This document shows, one piece after another, positions 1 through 8,293 of a stretch of 64,000 nucleotides of DNA. The DNA comes from Planctomycetaceae bacterium. GTDB lineage: Bacteria > Planctomycetota > Planctomycetia > Planctomycetales > Planctomycetaceae. The stretch spans positions 1-64,000 of the forward strand of contig JAKFWA010000023.1 of NCBI GenBank assembly GCA_021732995.1, in the 5' to 3' direction. The notes under the pieces are model-generated. The model was not told the DNA's origin. It saw only the letters and a program-made list of their open reading frames with translations, and searched no databases. Every line of letters starts with the position of its first letter. The stretch's first letter is position 1. The position numbers and the translations under genes are program-made.

Positions 1-17
1 TTCTGGCCTGCGGCCAT

Positions 18-44
18 CTTCTCCCCCTTGTGAAGGGGGAGAAG
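18..44. terminator. Hairpin downstream of tdh
   Basis: A near-perfect inverted repeat, CTTCTCCCCC / GGGGGAGAAG around a short loop, lies 7 bases beyond the tdh stop. There is no clear T tract on the minus strand, so it may be a transcript-end hairpin or a copy of a dispersed palindrome rather than a textbook intrinsic terminator. Confidence 0.5.
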
Positions 45-50
45 AAATTG

Positions 51-1079
51 TTAGGCCGTCCAATCCAACACCACTTTGCCGGACTGGCCAGAGAGGGCAA
101 TTTCAAAGCCCTTCTGGAAGTCGGTGAAGTGGTAGCGGTGGGTGATGACCGGGCTGATGTCGAGGCCGCCTTGCAGCATCACGGTCATCTGGTACCAGGT
201 CTCATACATCTCGCGGCCGTAGATGCCTTTGATGGTCAGCATGTTGAACACAACAGTGTTCCAGTCGATGGCGATTTCCGCTTCAGGAATGCCGAGCATC
301 GCAACTTTGCCGCCATGAGCCATGTTCGCCAGCATGTCCCGGAATGCGTGTGGATTGCCTGACATCTCGAGGCCGACGTCGAAGCCTTCCTTCATCCCGA
401 GTTCTGCCTGCACTTCTTTGACGGATTTTTCCTTAACATTCAGAGCGACTGTCACGCCCAGCTTTCGGGCGAGTTCCAGTCGATACGGATTCACGTCCGT
501 GATGACGACATAGCGGGCTCCGGCATAACGGACGATCGCCGCGGCCATGATGCCGATGGGGCCGGCTCCGGTAATCAACACGTCTTCGCCGAGAACAGGG
601 AACGACAACGCCGTATGCACAGCGTTACCAAACGGGTCAAAGATCGATGCCACATCACGATCAATCTTCGGATCGTGATGCCAGACGTTCGTCATCGGCA
701 GCGCGATATACTCAGCAAAAGCGCCGGGACGATTGACTCCAATACCCTGCGTGTGAGCACACAAGTGCCGCCGCCCGGCCAGACAGTTGCGACAGCGTCC
801 GCAAACGACGTGACCTTCGCCGCTGACGACTTCACCCGGATGGAAATCGGAAACATTGCTGCCGACCGCGACGATCTCGCCCACAAACTCATGACCGACG
901 GCCATCGGAACGGGGATCGTCTTCTGAGCCCACGCATCCCACTTATAGATGTGCAGATCAGTGCCACAGATGCCCGTCTTGTGAACTTTGATCAGGACAT
1001 CGTTGATGCCGTACTTCGGTTCAGGAATGTCCTCCAGCCAGAGTCCCGGTGCGGCCTGCTGTTTAACAAGAGCTTTCAT
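51..1079 (-). CDS. tdh: L-threonine 3-dehydrogenase (zinc, MDR family)
   Basis: This enzyme oxidises L-threonine to 2-amino-3-ketobutyrate with NAD+, the first step of threonine breakdown to glycine, in the cytoplasm. At 342 residues it has the family length. It starts with the typical MKALVK. The catalytic zinc site is visible as CGTDLHIY with C38 and the GHE with H63/E64. The structural zinc loop has four cysteines in CGRCRNC...HLC (about residues 93-107). The Rossmann segment is around [18 protein letters not shown]. Two ATGs lie 6 bases apart. The second, at 1079, has a GGAG at normal spacing, while the first abuts it, so I prefer 1079. No kbl gene is adjacent. It diverges from an XRE/cupin regulator that probably controls it. 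Confidence 0.93.
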   Translation of the reverse strand: MKALVKQQAAPGLWLEDIPEPKYGINDVLIKVHKTGICGTDLHIYKWDAWAQKTIPVPMAVGHEFVGEIVAVGSNVSDFHPGEVVSGEGHVVCGRCRNCLAGRRHLCAHTQGIGVNRPGAFAEYIALPMTNVWHHDPKIDRDVASIFDPFGNAVHTALSFPVLGEDVLITGAGPIGIMAAAIVRYAGARYVVITDVNPYRLELARKLGVTVALNVKEKSVKEVQAELGMKEGFDVGLEMSGNPHAFRDMLANMAHGGKVAMLGIPEAEIAIDWNTVVFNMLTIKGIYGREMYETWYQMTVMLQGGLDISPVITHRYHFTDFQKGFEIALSGQSGKVVLDWTA

Positions 1080-1274
1080 CGTCATCTCCGAATGCTGAGT
1101 ATTTCGTTTATGAACGAGGTCTACCTGAGCCTCATGGTGCGTTCTGGAAAGAACGCGACGGCGTAAATTGCGAATCGTTCAAGTCTCGTATCTTGGATTC
1201 GACGTCCGAGATGATAGAATATCGACATCCTGCATACAAGAACTGAAATCCGAAATATCGGAGAATCGTCCCTC

Positions 1275-1880
1275 GTGAAGAAGAAACCCTCAGCGAAGAC
1301 CGAAGCCATCGCCGGAAAGTCTGCCGACCAGATCAGCCAGCAGTTGTGCCATCGCGTCAAGGAGCTGCGAGCCGCGAAAGGCTGGTCGCTCGAAGCCTTG
1401 TCGACCGCCTGCGGTGTCAGTCGTTCCATGCTGAGCCAAGTGGAACGCAACGAAACGAACCCCACTTTGGCCGTGGCTGTCCGCATTGCTCAAGCGTTTG
1501 GAATGTCGCTGGGTGAACTGATTGAATCGCCCGAGAACACGCCGAGCATCCATGTGATTCGAGCGGATGATCGGCAGTATCACTACCGCTCGGACGAAAC
1601 GTGCCGGTTGCGAACGCTCTCGCCCCTGCATCTGGAGAAGGACGTTGAGTTCTATGAACTGGAGCTGAAGCCGGGCGGAGTGTTGAGGAGTTCGGCACAC
1701 TTTGAGGGCACGCGGGAGTTCGTCACCGTCCAACAGGGTAAGCTGCGCATCACGTCAGGAGATGATGTCGTCGAAGTCAGCAAGGGCGATTCTGCCAGCT
1801 TCCGCGCGGATGTCGCTCACTGCTTGGAGAACGCCGGCCGAGCCGATGCCATCGCGTTTTTGGTTGTCATCTATCAATAG
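1275..1880 (+). CDS. XRE-family regulator with C-terminal cupin domain
   Basis: Cytoplasmic DNA-binding regulator of 201 residues starting at GTG. Residues about 25-82 form a lambda-repressor-like helix-turn-helix (LSTACGVSRSMLSQVERNET then PTLAVAVRIAQAF). Residues about 115-200 form a small cupin barrel (GTREFVTVQQGKLRI, SFRADVAHCLEN). In this family the cupin senses a small molecule and the HTH binds an operator. The gene diverges from tdh across about 195 bp, so threonine dehydrogenase is its most likely target, which is inferred from position only. tilS follows after 9 bp and is probably co-transcribed. Confidence 0.88.
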   Translation: MKKKPSAKTEAIAGKSADQISQQLCHRVKELRAAKGWSLEALSTACGVSRSMLSQVERNETNPTLAVAVRIAQAFGMSLGELIESPENTPSIHVIRADDRQYHYRSDETCRLRTLSPLHLEKDVEFYELELKPGGVLRSSAHFEGTREFVTVQQGKLRITSGDDVVEVSKGDSASFRADVAHCLENAGRADAIAFLVVIYQ

Positions 1881-1889
1881 GCTGTCGCC

Positions 1890-2891
1890 GTGCCTGCGTC
1901 TCCTCGTCACTTTCTCGATCAATTGCGCGACGGCATCGCTGCCTGCGAACTCCAGGGCCAGAGCGTGCTGGTCGCGGTTTCGGGCGGACCTGACAGCGTG
2001 GCCCTGTGGCGCGGCATTTCCGCTTCAGCGGACGAGTCTCACATTCGGTTTGTCGTCGCGCATCTGAATCACCAGCTTCGCGGAGCAGATTCTGAAACCG
2101 ATGCGGAATGGGTATCGGCTTTAGCACGCGGCTTTGGCCACGACGTCGTTGTGCGCCGCCTGAATGTTAGTGGCCGAGTTGCCACCACCGGTGAAACGAT
2201 CGAAGAAGCCGCTCGAACTTTACGTTACGCGGCACTGATTGAACTGGCTGAAGAGTTCAACTGCTGCGCCGTGGCGACGGGTCACACGGCGGACGATCAA
2301 GTGGAAACCGTTCTCCATCATCTCTTTCGAGGTACCGGGCTCGCCGGCTTGAAGGGCATGCCGCGCCAGCGAATGCTCGCGGACGGAGTGCGACTCGTGC
2401 GTCCATTGCTGGGTATCTCTCGCTCTGACGTCGAGAACTGGTTGTCCGAGATCCAACAACCGACCCGGTGCGATATGTCGAACACGGATTTTGCCTTCAC
2501 GCGAAATCGCATTCGCTCCGAACTGCTGCCGTGGCTGGAGCGCGAAATCAATCCGCAAGTACGGAAGGCGATTACACAGTTAGCCAATCAGGCAGGCGAA
2601 GTTTCCCACTGGTTGAGAACTCAAGCCGAAGCCGTGCTCGCACGGGCGCTCAGCGAACAGTCGGACGACTCATTGCGCATTGACGTAACGCAGTTACAAT
2701 CCGAACCGCGTTGCATCATCCGCGAGGTCTTGCTGGTTGCCTGGCAAAGAAACCGCTGGCCACTGCAGAGCATGGGTTTTCAGGAGTGGCAACGCCTGGC
2801 CGACGTTGTGATTACCGGCGGGACGATCACCTTGCCCGGCGCGATCGATGTACGGCGACGCGGGCATTTGGTGATCTTGACCCGCAAGTGA
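1890..2891 (+). CDS. tilS: tRNA(Ile)-lysidine synthase
   Basis: ATP-dependent enzyme that attaches lysine to C34 of the AUA-decoding tRNA-Ile (lysidine), an essential step for Met/Ile discrimination. The N-type ATP pyrophosphatase P-loop SGGPDSVAL is at residues 31-39. The family motifs AHLNHQLRG, ATGHTADDQVET and FTRNRIRSELLPWL follow. At 333 residues it is shorter than the 430-residue enterobacterial form and looks like the compact form with a reduced C-terminal domain. It starts at GTG, 9 bp after the XRE/cupin gene, which suggests co-transcription without a functional link. Confidence 0.93.
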   Translation: MPASPRHFLDQLRDGIAACELQGQSVLVAVSGGPDSVALWRGISASADESHIRFVVAHLNHQLRGADSETDAEWVSALARGFGHDVVVRRLNVSGRVATTGETIEEAARTLRYAALIELAEEFNCCAVATGHTADDQVETVLHHLFRGTGLAGLKGMPRQRMLADGVRLVRPLLGISRSDVENWLSEIQQPTRCDMSNTDFAFTRNRIRSELLPWLEREINPQVRKAITQLANQAGEVSHWLRTQAEAVLARALSEQSDDSLRIDVTQLQSEPRCIIREVLLVAWQRNRWPLQSMGFQEWQRLADVVITGGTITLPGAIDVRRRGHLVILTRK

Positions 2892-3081
2892 GTCGTACGC
2901 CCCGGCGTCAGAAAGCGTTCGCGGTCAGTTTGCTTCGTCCCGCATGCTTTTTTGTTGAACGCCGAGCGAAGATCGCGCGGTCAGGTTGTTGCTGAGAGTG
3001 CTTCACGCCACTACGACTCATCCTGCAAAGATGTCTCGAGCCAACCGCCAGAGAATTCGTTCCGTTCCGAGGGCCCGCCGC

Positions 3082-5280
3082 ATGAATTCAGTCAAGAAGC
3101 TGACGTTCTTATGGACGCCCGGTTCGCTGACTCTGTCGGTGGTGGTGGTAATTGTGACGGCCACGCTGTGCTACCTCGCGTGGCGGAGAAGCGGTTATCG
3201 AGCTTCCTATGGCCTGCTGGAAGTGCTGCGTCTGGTGATCGTGACCATGGCCGTCGCCATGTTTAATCAGCCGGAATGGATCGAAGAATTCAGGCCCGAC
3301 GAAAAGCCGTCGATTGCGGTGCTGTGGGACGCATCGACCAGCATGAGCACTCAAGACGTCCTCAACGGTGCTTCCACTGGTTCCAAAGTGATGTCGCGTC
3401 GCGATGCCATTCAAAAGCTGACCGAGAAAGAGTCGTGGACCCAGCTCACCGAACGCATGAACGTTGTGATTCAACCGATCGCCGAACCCCAACCGGGGCG
3501 CGGATCCGACCTGCATGAACCGCTGGCGTCCGCCCCTGAGAAATTCAAGAACCTGCTGGGGGTTGTGCTGGCGTCGGACGGTGACTGGAACGAGGGGCAA
3601 CCTCCGGTGCAGGCTGCATCCAAGTTGCGTCTGAAAGGCGTCCCGGTATTCGCCGTGCCGGTGGGCAGCACAACTCGCCTGCCCGATGTGGAGTTACTGA
3701 GCCTGGACGCACCGACGTTCGGCATCTCCGGCAAGTCCGTTCGCATTCCCTTCACAATTGAAAGCTCACTGCCGCGCGATTTCACCACAACAGTCGTCCT
3801 TAAGACCTCTGACGGCGAGGAAGTCTCACGTGAGGTGCGTATCGCACCCATGGGCCGTACAACGGAATCCCTGATCTGGAAACCGAAGGCGACGGGCGAC
3901 TTCACGGTGACGCTGACAATTCCGCAGCATCCCGACGAGACGCTCACGGACAACAATGCCTTGCAGGCCCCTGTTGCCATCCGAGAAGAGAAGCTGAAAG
4001 TGCTGGTTGTCGAATCGTACCCGCGCTGGGAGTACCGCTACCTGCGTAATGCATTGTCGCGCGATCCCGGGGTTGAAGTCTCCTGCCTGTTGTTTCATCC
4101 GGGTCTCGAAAAAATCGGTGGCGGCAATAAAGACTACCTCAAGGCCTTCCCTTCGGGACTCGAAGAGTTATCGAAGTATGACGTCGTCTTTCTGGGTGAT
4201 GTTGGTGTCGATGATAAACAACTCACCGATGAGCACTGCCGCCTGCTGAAAGGGCTGGTCGAGCATCAGGCCTCGGGGCTGGTTTTCATGCCGGGCTGGC
4301 AGGGACGGCAGTTCTCGGTTCTGGAGACCGACTTGGCAGACTTGTGTCCGGTGATTCTGGATGAGTCGCAACCCAATGGCTGGGGTTCGCGGACGCCGGG
4401 CCACTTTGAACTGACGGAACTCGGGCGTCGCAGCCTGTTGACCAAGCTGGCGGATACTCAGGATGACAATATGGAAGTCTGGGAAGACCTGCCGGGCTTT
4501 CAGTGGTACGCGCCTGTGACGAAGTCCAAGGCGGGCAGCGAAGTCCTGGCCGTCCATAAGGACATCAGTAACGAACATGGTCGCCTGCCGCTGCTCGTCA
4601 CGCGGACGTTCGGTTCAGGAAAGGTGCTCTTCATGGGAACCGACGGTGCCTGGCGTTGGCGCAAGGGCGTCGAAGATAAATACCACTATCGCTTCTGGGG
4701 GCAAGTGGTGCGATGGATGGCGTATCAACGCAATATGGCCAAGGGCGAAACGATGCGGCTGTATTACTCGCCAGATCAGCCACAGATGCGGCAAACTCTG
4801 GCACTCCATGCCAACGTGATGGAGAAAAGCGGCGAGCCCTTATCGAAAGGCGACGTCACGGCACGCATCAAGGCTCCCAGCGGCAAGATTGAAACCGTGC
4901 GGTTCACGTCGTCTGGTGAAGAGTGGGGCACGTTCAACGGGCGTTATACCACTCAGGAGCCGGGCAAGCACGAAGTCACATTGATGTGCAAGCAGACTGG
5001 TGCAAATCTCGAGACATCATTCTTCGTGCAGGGCATCGCTGCCGAACGGATTGGTAAGCCCGCGCGGCCGGAAGTGCTGGAAGAGATCGCTCGGGTCACG
5101 CGCGGTAAGTTGATTGAACCGTCGAAAGTCAGCGACATCGTGCAGTCACTGGCCAACCTTCCCGAACCGCCGCCATCAGTACGTCGCGTCCAATTATGGA
5201 GTCATCCGCTCTTTGCCGGATGTATTATCTTGTTGCTCGGCGTTTTCTGGGTCGGAAGAAAGGTGATCGGCCTCGTTTGA
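3082..5280 (+). CDS. Membrane-anchored VWA / glutamine-amidotransferase-like protein
   Basis: A protein of 732 residues. Two N-terminal membrane segments (about residues 16-34 and 45-62) are followed by a von Willebrand A-like region whose metal site motif DASTS (residues 83-87) fits the DxSxS MIDAS consensus. A middle Ig-like segment and an amidotransferase-like alpha/beta region (KLKVLVVESYPRWEYRYLRNAL, then FLGDVGVDDKQLT) follow. One membrane helix lies at the extreme C terminus. Such proteins are common in Planctomycetes, often in MoxR/BatA-type loci, although no moxR is present here. I chose ATG 3082 because the 32 residues before it are basic and lack family character. The function is not established; assembly or chaperone work at the membrane is an inference. 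Confidence 0.75.
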   Translation: MNSVKKLTFLWTPGSLTLSVVVVIVTATLCYLAWRRSGYRASYGLLEVLRLVIVTMAVAMFNQPEWIEEFRPDEKPSIAVLWDASTSMSTQDVLNGASTGSKVMSRRDAIQKLTEKESWTQLTERMNVVIQPIAEPQPGRGSDLHEPLASAPEKFKNLLGVVLASDGDWNEGQPPVQAASKLRLKGVPVFAVPVGSTTRLPDVELLSLDAPTFGISGKSVRIPFTIESSLPRDFTTTVVLKTSDGEEVSREVRIAPMGRTTESLIWKPKATGDFTVTLTIPQHPDETLTDNNALQAPVAIREEKLKVLVVESYPRWEYRYLRNALSRDPGVEVSCLLFHPGLEKIGGGNKDYLKAFPSGLEELSKYDVVFLGDVGVDDKQLTDEHCRLLKGLVEHQASGLVFMPGWQGRQFSVLETDLADLCPVILDESQPNGWGSRTPGHFELTELGRRSLLTKLADTQDDNMEVWEDLPGFQWYAPVTKSKAGSEVLAVHKDISNEHGRLPLLVTRTFGSGKVLFMGTDGAWRWRKGVEDKYHYRFWGQVVRWMAYQRNMAKGETMRLYYSPDQPQMRQTLALHANVMEKSGEPLSKGDVTARIKAPSGKIETVRFTSSGEEWGTFNGRYTTQEPGKHEVTLMCKQTGANLETSFFVQGIAAERIGKPARPEVLEEIARVTRGKLIEPSKVSDIVQSLANLPEPPPSVRRVQLWSHPLFAGCIILLLGVFWVGRKVIGLV

Positions 5281-5351
5281 TCGACTTGTCTCGCGGGCCG
5301 CGTCTGACGAGATACGTGCGCTGGACGTCAAGAACTCATTACCCAGCTCTT

Positions 5352-5963
5352 TTACTTCTTACGTTTCAGAACGTACTCCATAGCCCTGATCTCGCGACGC
5401 GCTGCCGTGCGGGTGTCGATAAACCGGACTTCGATCGCGTATTCGTCGGGACCGCGCAGGTCGAGTACGTGCACAAACTCCTTGGTGTAACCCAGCGCCT
5501 TCATCGTAGGGTCATCGTCGGTACCCAGAAGTCTGATGGCGCCGGTCTTCTTGTCCTGCTTGCCTTGCGACGTCACGAAGTACGTTCCGAAGGTATCGAA
5601 CGCGACCAGCGAATAACGCTGATGTCGCCGGTCGAAGCCGATCGTGAACATACCGTCGAGTGCGTCTTTGTCGGACTTTGCGGTCTGATACTCGATCTGC
5701 AGGAACCGTCCGCCGACAGTCATACGGGACGTCGCCGAACCCTGCGACTTCGCAGCCTGTGCTCCTAAGCCCATCAGGATCTCAACGTCCCACGTCCCGA
5801 CATAGCGAGCCAACTGCTCGTGCTCAGGCCCCGGCAGCATCAACACTCGCGGATCCGGCCCAGGCGGAATGGTGGGCTGCGTTGCTTCCTGTCCAAGAAC
5901 AAGCCGCACGTCAGCAGCGACAACGAACGCCCAGGCTAGCATCAGAATGTAGGTCTTCATCAT
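5352..5963 (-). CDS. Secreted DUF1579-like protein
   Basis: A 203-residue protein with an N-terminal signal peptide (hydrophobic segment YILMLAWAFVVAADVRLVLG). The mature part matches the DUF1579 pattern: a start like HEQLARYVGTWDVE, a central GGRFLQIEYQ, and MFTIGFDRRHQRYSLVAFDTFGTYF, a lipocalin-like beta barrel. The biochemical role of this family is unknown. Two adjacent ATGs (5963 and 5960) follow a GGAGA and either could be used. The gene diverges from trpD and converges with the VWA-type membrane protein gene. Confidence is good for the family and nil for a specific function. Confidence 0.75.
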   Translation of the reverse strand: MMKTYILMLAWAFVVAADVRLVLGQEATQPTIPPGPDPRVLMLPGPEHEQLARYVGTWDVEILMGLGAQAAKSQGSATSRMTVGGRFLQIEYQTAKSDKDALDGMFTIGFDRRHQRYSLVAFDTFGTYFVTSQGKQDKKTGAIRLLGTDDDPTMKALGYTKEFVHVLDLRGPDEYAIEVRFIDTRTAARREIRAMEYVLKRKK

Positions 5964-6110
5964 GTCTCCACTGGCCGAATGGACTCTCTGCGGATGAAAA
6001 AGTTACCGGCTCGGGATGCGAGCGACGGCAGCGAAAAGCCGTTAGAACTCCGCCTATCACCAACAACGAAACTCCCCTGCTGCAATTTGTACAGCGACTG
6101 AGAGTCTTGC

Positions 6111-7133
6111 ATGCAACCTGCGATTGCTACAGTCATCAACAACATATTCGAACAACTGCCGATCAGTCGCGAAGTGGCTGAGGCCGCGTTCGCCACGATC
6201 ATGGATGGCGGTTGCACGGAAGTTGAGATTGCCGCGTTTCTGACGGCGCTGCGAGTCGCGGGTGAGACCACGGAGTTGATCACCGGCGCGGCCAGTGTGA
6301 TGCGGCAGCGGGCGACTCGCATTCCATGTGCTACGCGCGCGTTGCTGGACACGTGCGGCACCGGCGGCGACCGGTTGCATACGTTCAACATCAGCACTGC
6401 GACCGCGTTCGTCGCCGCTGCGGCTGGTGTTCCCGTCGCGAAGCATGGAAATCGCAGTGTGTCGAGTTCCAGCGGATCGGCGGATGTGCTCGAAGCACTC
6501 GGCGTGAACGTGCAACTCACTCCCGAACAAGTCGGCCGTTGCGTCGATGAAGTCGGCATCGGCTTCTGTTTCGCGCCACTGCTGCATTCGGCGATGAAGC
6601 ATGTCGGGCCGGTTCGCAAGGCGCTCGGCTTCCGCACGATCTTCAATCAACTTGGTCCGCTGACAAATCCCGCCGGTGCTGAGTTCCAGTTGCTGGGAGC
6701 CAACCGCAATCACTTCGCCGGTATGCTGGCCCAAGCACTGCACACGCTGGGTTCACAGCATGCGTTCGTGGTTTGCGGCAACGACGAACTGGATGAAGTC
6801 AGCCTGTGGGGCCGCACCACGGTGCACGAGATTCGTGGTTCGTCACTAACTTCGACCGAATGGTCCGCTGCCACATTTGGTCTGCCGGAATGCCGTGTCG
6901 AAGACCTGCGAGTGCAGTCCGCTCAAGAGAGCGCCGCCCGCATTCGAACCATCTTCGCCGGTGAGCGTGGACCCAGCCGAGATATCGTTGTCGCCAACGC
7001 GGCGGTGGGATTGCTTGCCGCAGGCAAGGCCGAGAACGCTCAAGCCGCTGCGGTGATCGCTGCTGCGGTGATCGACGCAGGTAAAGCCGCCGCGGTTCTC
7101 GAAAAGCTGATCGCCGCAACTCAGGCCAAGTAA
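6111..7133 (+). CDS. trpD: Anthranilate phosphoribosyltransferase
   Basis: Transfers the phosphoribosyl group of PRPP to anthranilate in tryptophan biosynthesis (cytoplasm). It has 340 residues, the usual length. The PRPP-binding glycine loop DTCGTGGD is at residues 80-87. It is followed by NISTATAFVAAAAGVPVAKHGN with the conserved KHGN, and by the substrate motif LGVNVQLTPE. RTIFNQLGPLTNPA is the second conserved block and binds the metal-pyrophosphate region. It stands alone without other trp genes, as is usual in Planctomycetes. Confidence 0.95.
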   Translation: MQPAIATVINNIFEQLPISREVAEAAFATIMDGGCTEVEIAAFLTALRVAGETTELITGAASVMRQRATRIPCATRALLDTCGTGGDRLHTFNISTATAFVAAAAGVPVAKHGNRSVSSSSGSADVLEALGVNVQLTPEQVGRCVDEVGIGFCFAPLLHSAMKHVGPVRKALGFRTIFNQLGPLTNPAGAEFQLLGANRNHFAGMLAQALHTLGSQHAFVVCGNDELDEVSLWGRTTVHEIRGSSLTSTEWSAATFGLPECRVEDLRVQSAQESAARIRTIFAGERGPSRDIVVANAAVGLLAAGKAENAQAAAVIAAAVIDAGKAAAVLEKLIAATQAK

Positions 7134-7260
7134 GGTCAGCCAGAACCGGCGGTTAGCGCCTTGCCGCTCAGGATTCTCCGGGTTTCGTAAGAAGTCGAGT
7201 CTGCCGCCCCGATCCGTATCCGTGTTTGATCTGTGTTTCATCCGCGGCTGCGTCATGAGC

Positions 7261-8241
7261 TTAGTGAGCAGCACGGCTGAGGCGGTCGTTGAGGGCTCGG
7301 CCGAGACCTTCGTCGGGGAACGGATAAGCCACAATCACGTCCACCTGCTGACGATCAAGGCGTCGTAGTGCGGCGAAGAAATTGGCTGCGGCCGTCGCCA
7401 GGTTGCCATCGGTCGTCAGAACTTCCACCGCCGCGAATCGCGGATCGTTGTCCGCAACGGTGAGCAGCAAGGCTCCGATACGTTGCGCCGAGACGTCCGC
7501 CAGTTCGGCGCGATCCTGCAGAACCTTCAGTGATGTGCGTGGCGCGTAGTGTTGCGGCAACATGCCTGGTGATGGAGCGGCCACCGTCTCAGCCACTTCT
7601 GTAGCGCCGTCGTCCACGCGGACCACGCGTTCCAGAGCCTCACGCGTGATACCGCCATGACGCAGGATGCGAACGGAATCGTCAGTCACGAACACGACCG
7701 TTGATTCAACGCCGACCTGCGACGGCCCGCCGTCCAGAATCAGGTCGATGCGATCGCCTAATGTTTCAGCCACGTGCTGGGCACACGTCGGACTGAGTTG
7801 TCCGAACGGGTTCGCGCTGGGGGCGGCTAAGGGGAGATCAACCAGTTGCAGAAGTTCGCGAGCTTGAGGATGCACCGGCATGCGTATAGCGACACTCGGC
7901 AAGCCTGACGTGACCAGATCGGGTACCAGATCCGTCTTCGGCAGCACCATCGTGAGGGGCCCGGGCCAGAACGCTGCTGCGAGTTTCTCAGCAGCCGCGG
8001 GCACTCGACTGACGAGCCGGTTCAGCCAGTCGCGTGAGGCGATATGCACAATCAGCGGGTCAAAGAAGGGGCGAGCTTTAGCTTCGAAGATGCGTGCGAC
8101 TGCGTGCTCGTCCAGCGCGTTCGCCGCTAGGCCGTAAACAGTTTCGGTCGCAATCGCGACGAGGCCGCCCTCACGCAACACGCGCGCGGCCCAGGCTATG
8201 TCAGTTGTGATCGGACAGGATCGAGAAGCAGAATCAGTCAC
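7261..8241 (-). CDS. Threonylcarbamoyl-AMP synthase, Sua5 type
   Basis: Makes threonylcarbamoyl-AMP from threonine, bicarbonate and ATP for t6A37 modification of ANN-decoding tRNAs. The YrdC domain occupies the first two thirds, with GGLVAIATETVYGLAANA, the KARPFFDPL nucleotide-binding motif, SVAIRMPVHP and AAPSANPFGQLSPT. The C-terminal third (PSPGMLPQHYAPRTSL onward) is the extra Sua5 domain joined by the conserved PGM..HYAP linker, so this is the long Sua5 form rather than TsaC. The start is uncertain: I give GTG 8241; an in-frame TTG lies at 8268. The gene is downstream of trpD in convergent orientation. Confidence 0.9.
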   Translation of the reverse strand: MTDSASRSCPITTDIAWAARVLREGGLVAIATETVYGLAANALDEHAVARIFEAKARPFFDPLIVHIASRDWLNRLVSRVPAAAEKLAAAFWPGPLTMVLPKTDLVPDLVTSGLPSVAIRMPVHPQARELLQLVDLPLAAPSANPFGQLSPTCAQHVAETLGDRIDLILDGGPSQVGVESTVVFVTDDSVRILRHGGITREALERVVRVDDGATEVAETVAAPSPGMLPQHYAPRTSLKVLQDRAELADVSAQRIGALLLTVADNDPRFAAVEVLTTDGNLATAAANFFAALRRLDRQQVDVIVAYPFPDEGLGRALNDRLSRAAH

Positions 8242-8293
8242 GGAAAAGTTCTTCGAGGTTCTTCGCAAAAGTCACCATGCGGGCGTCGCCGCA

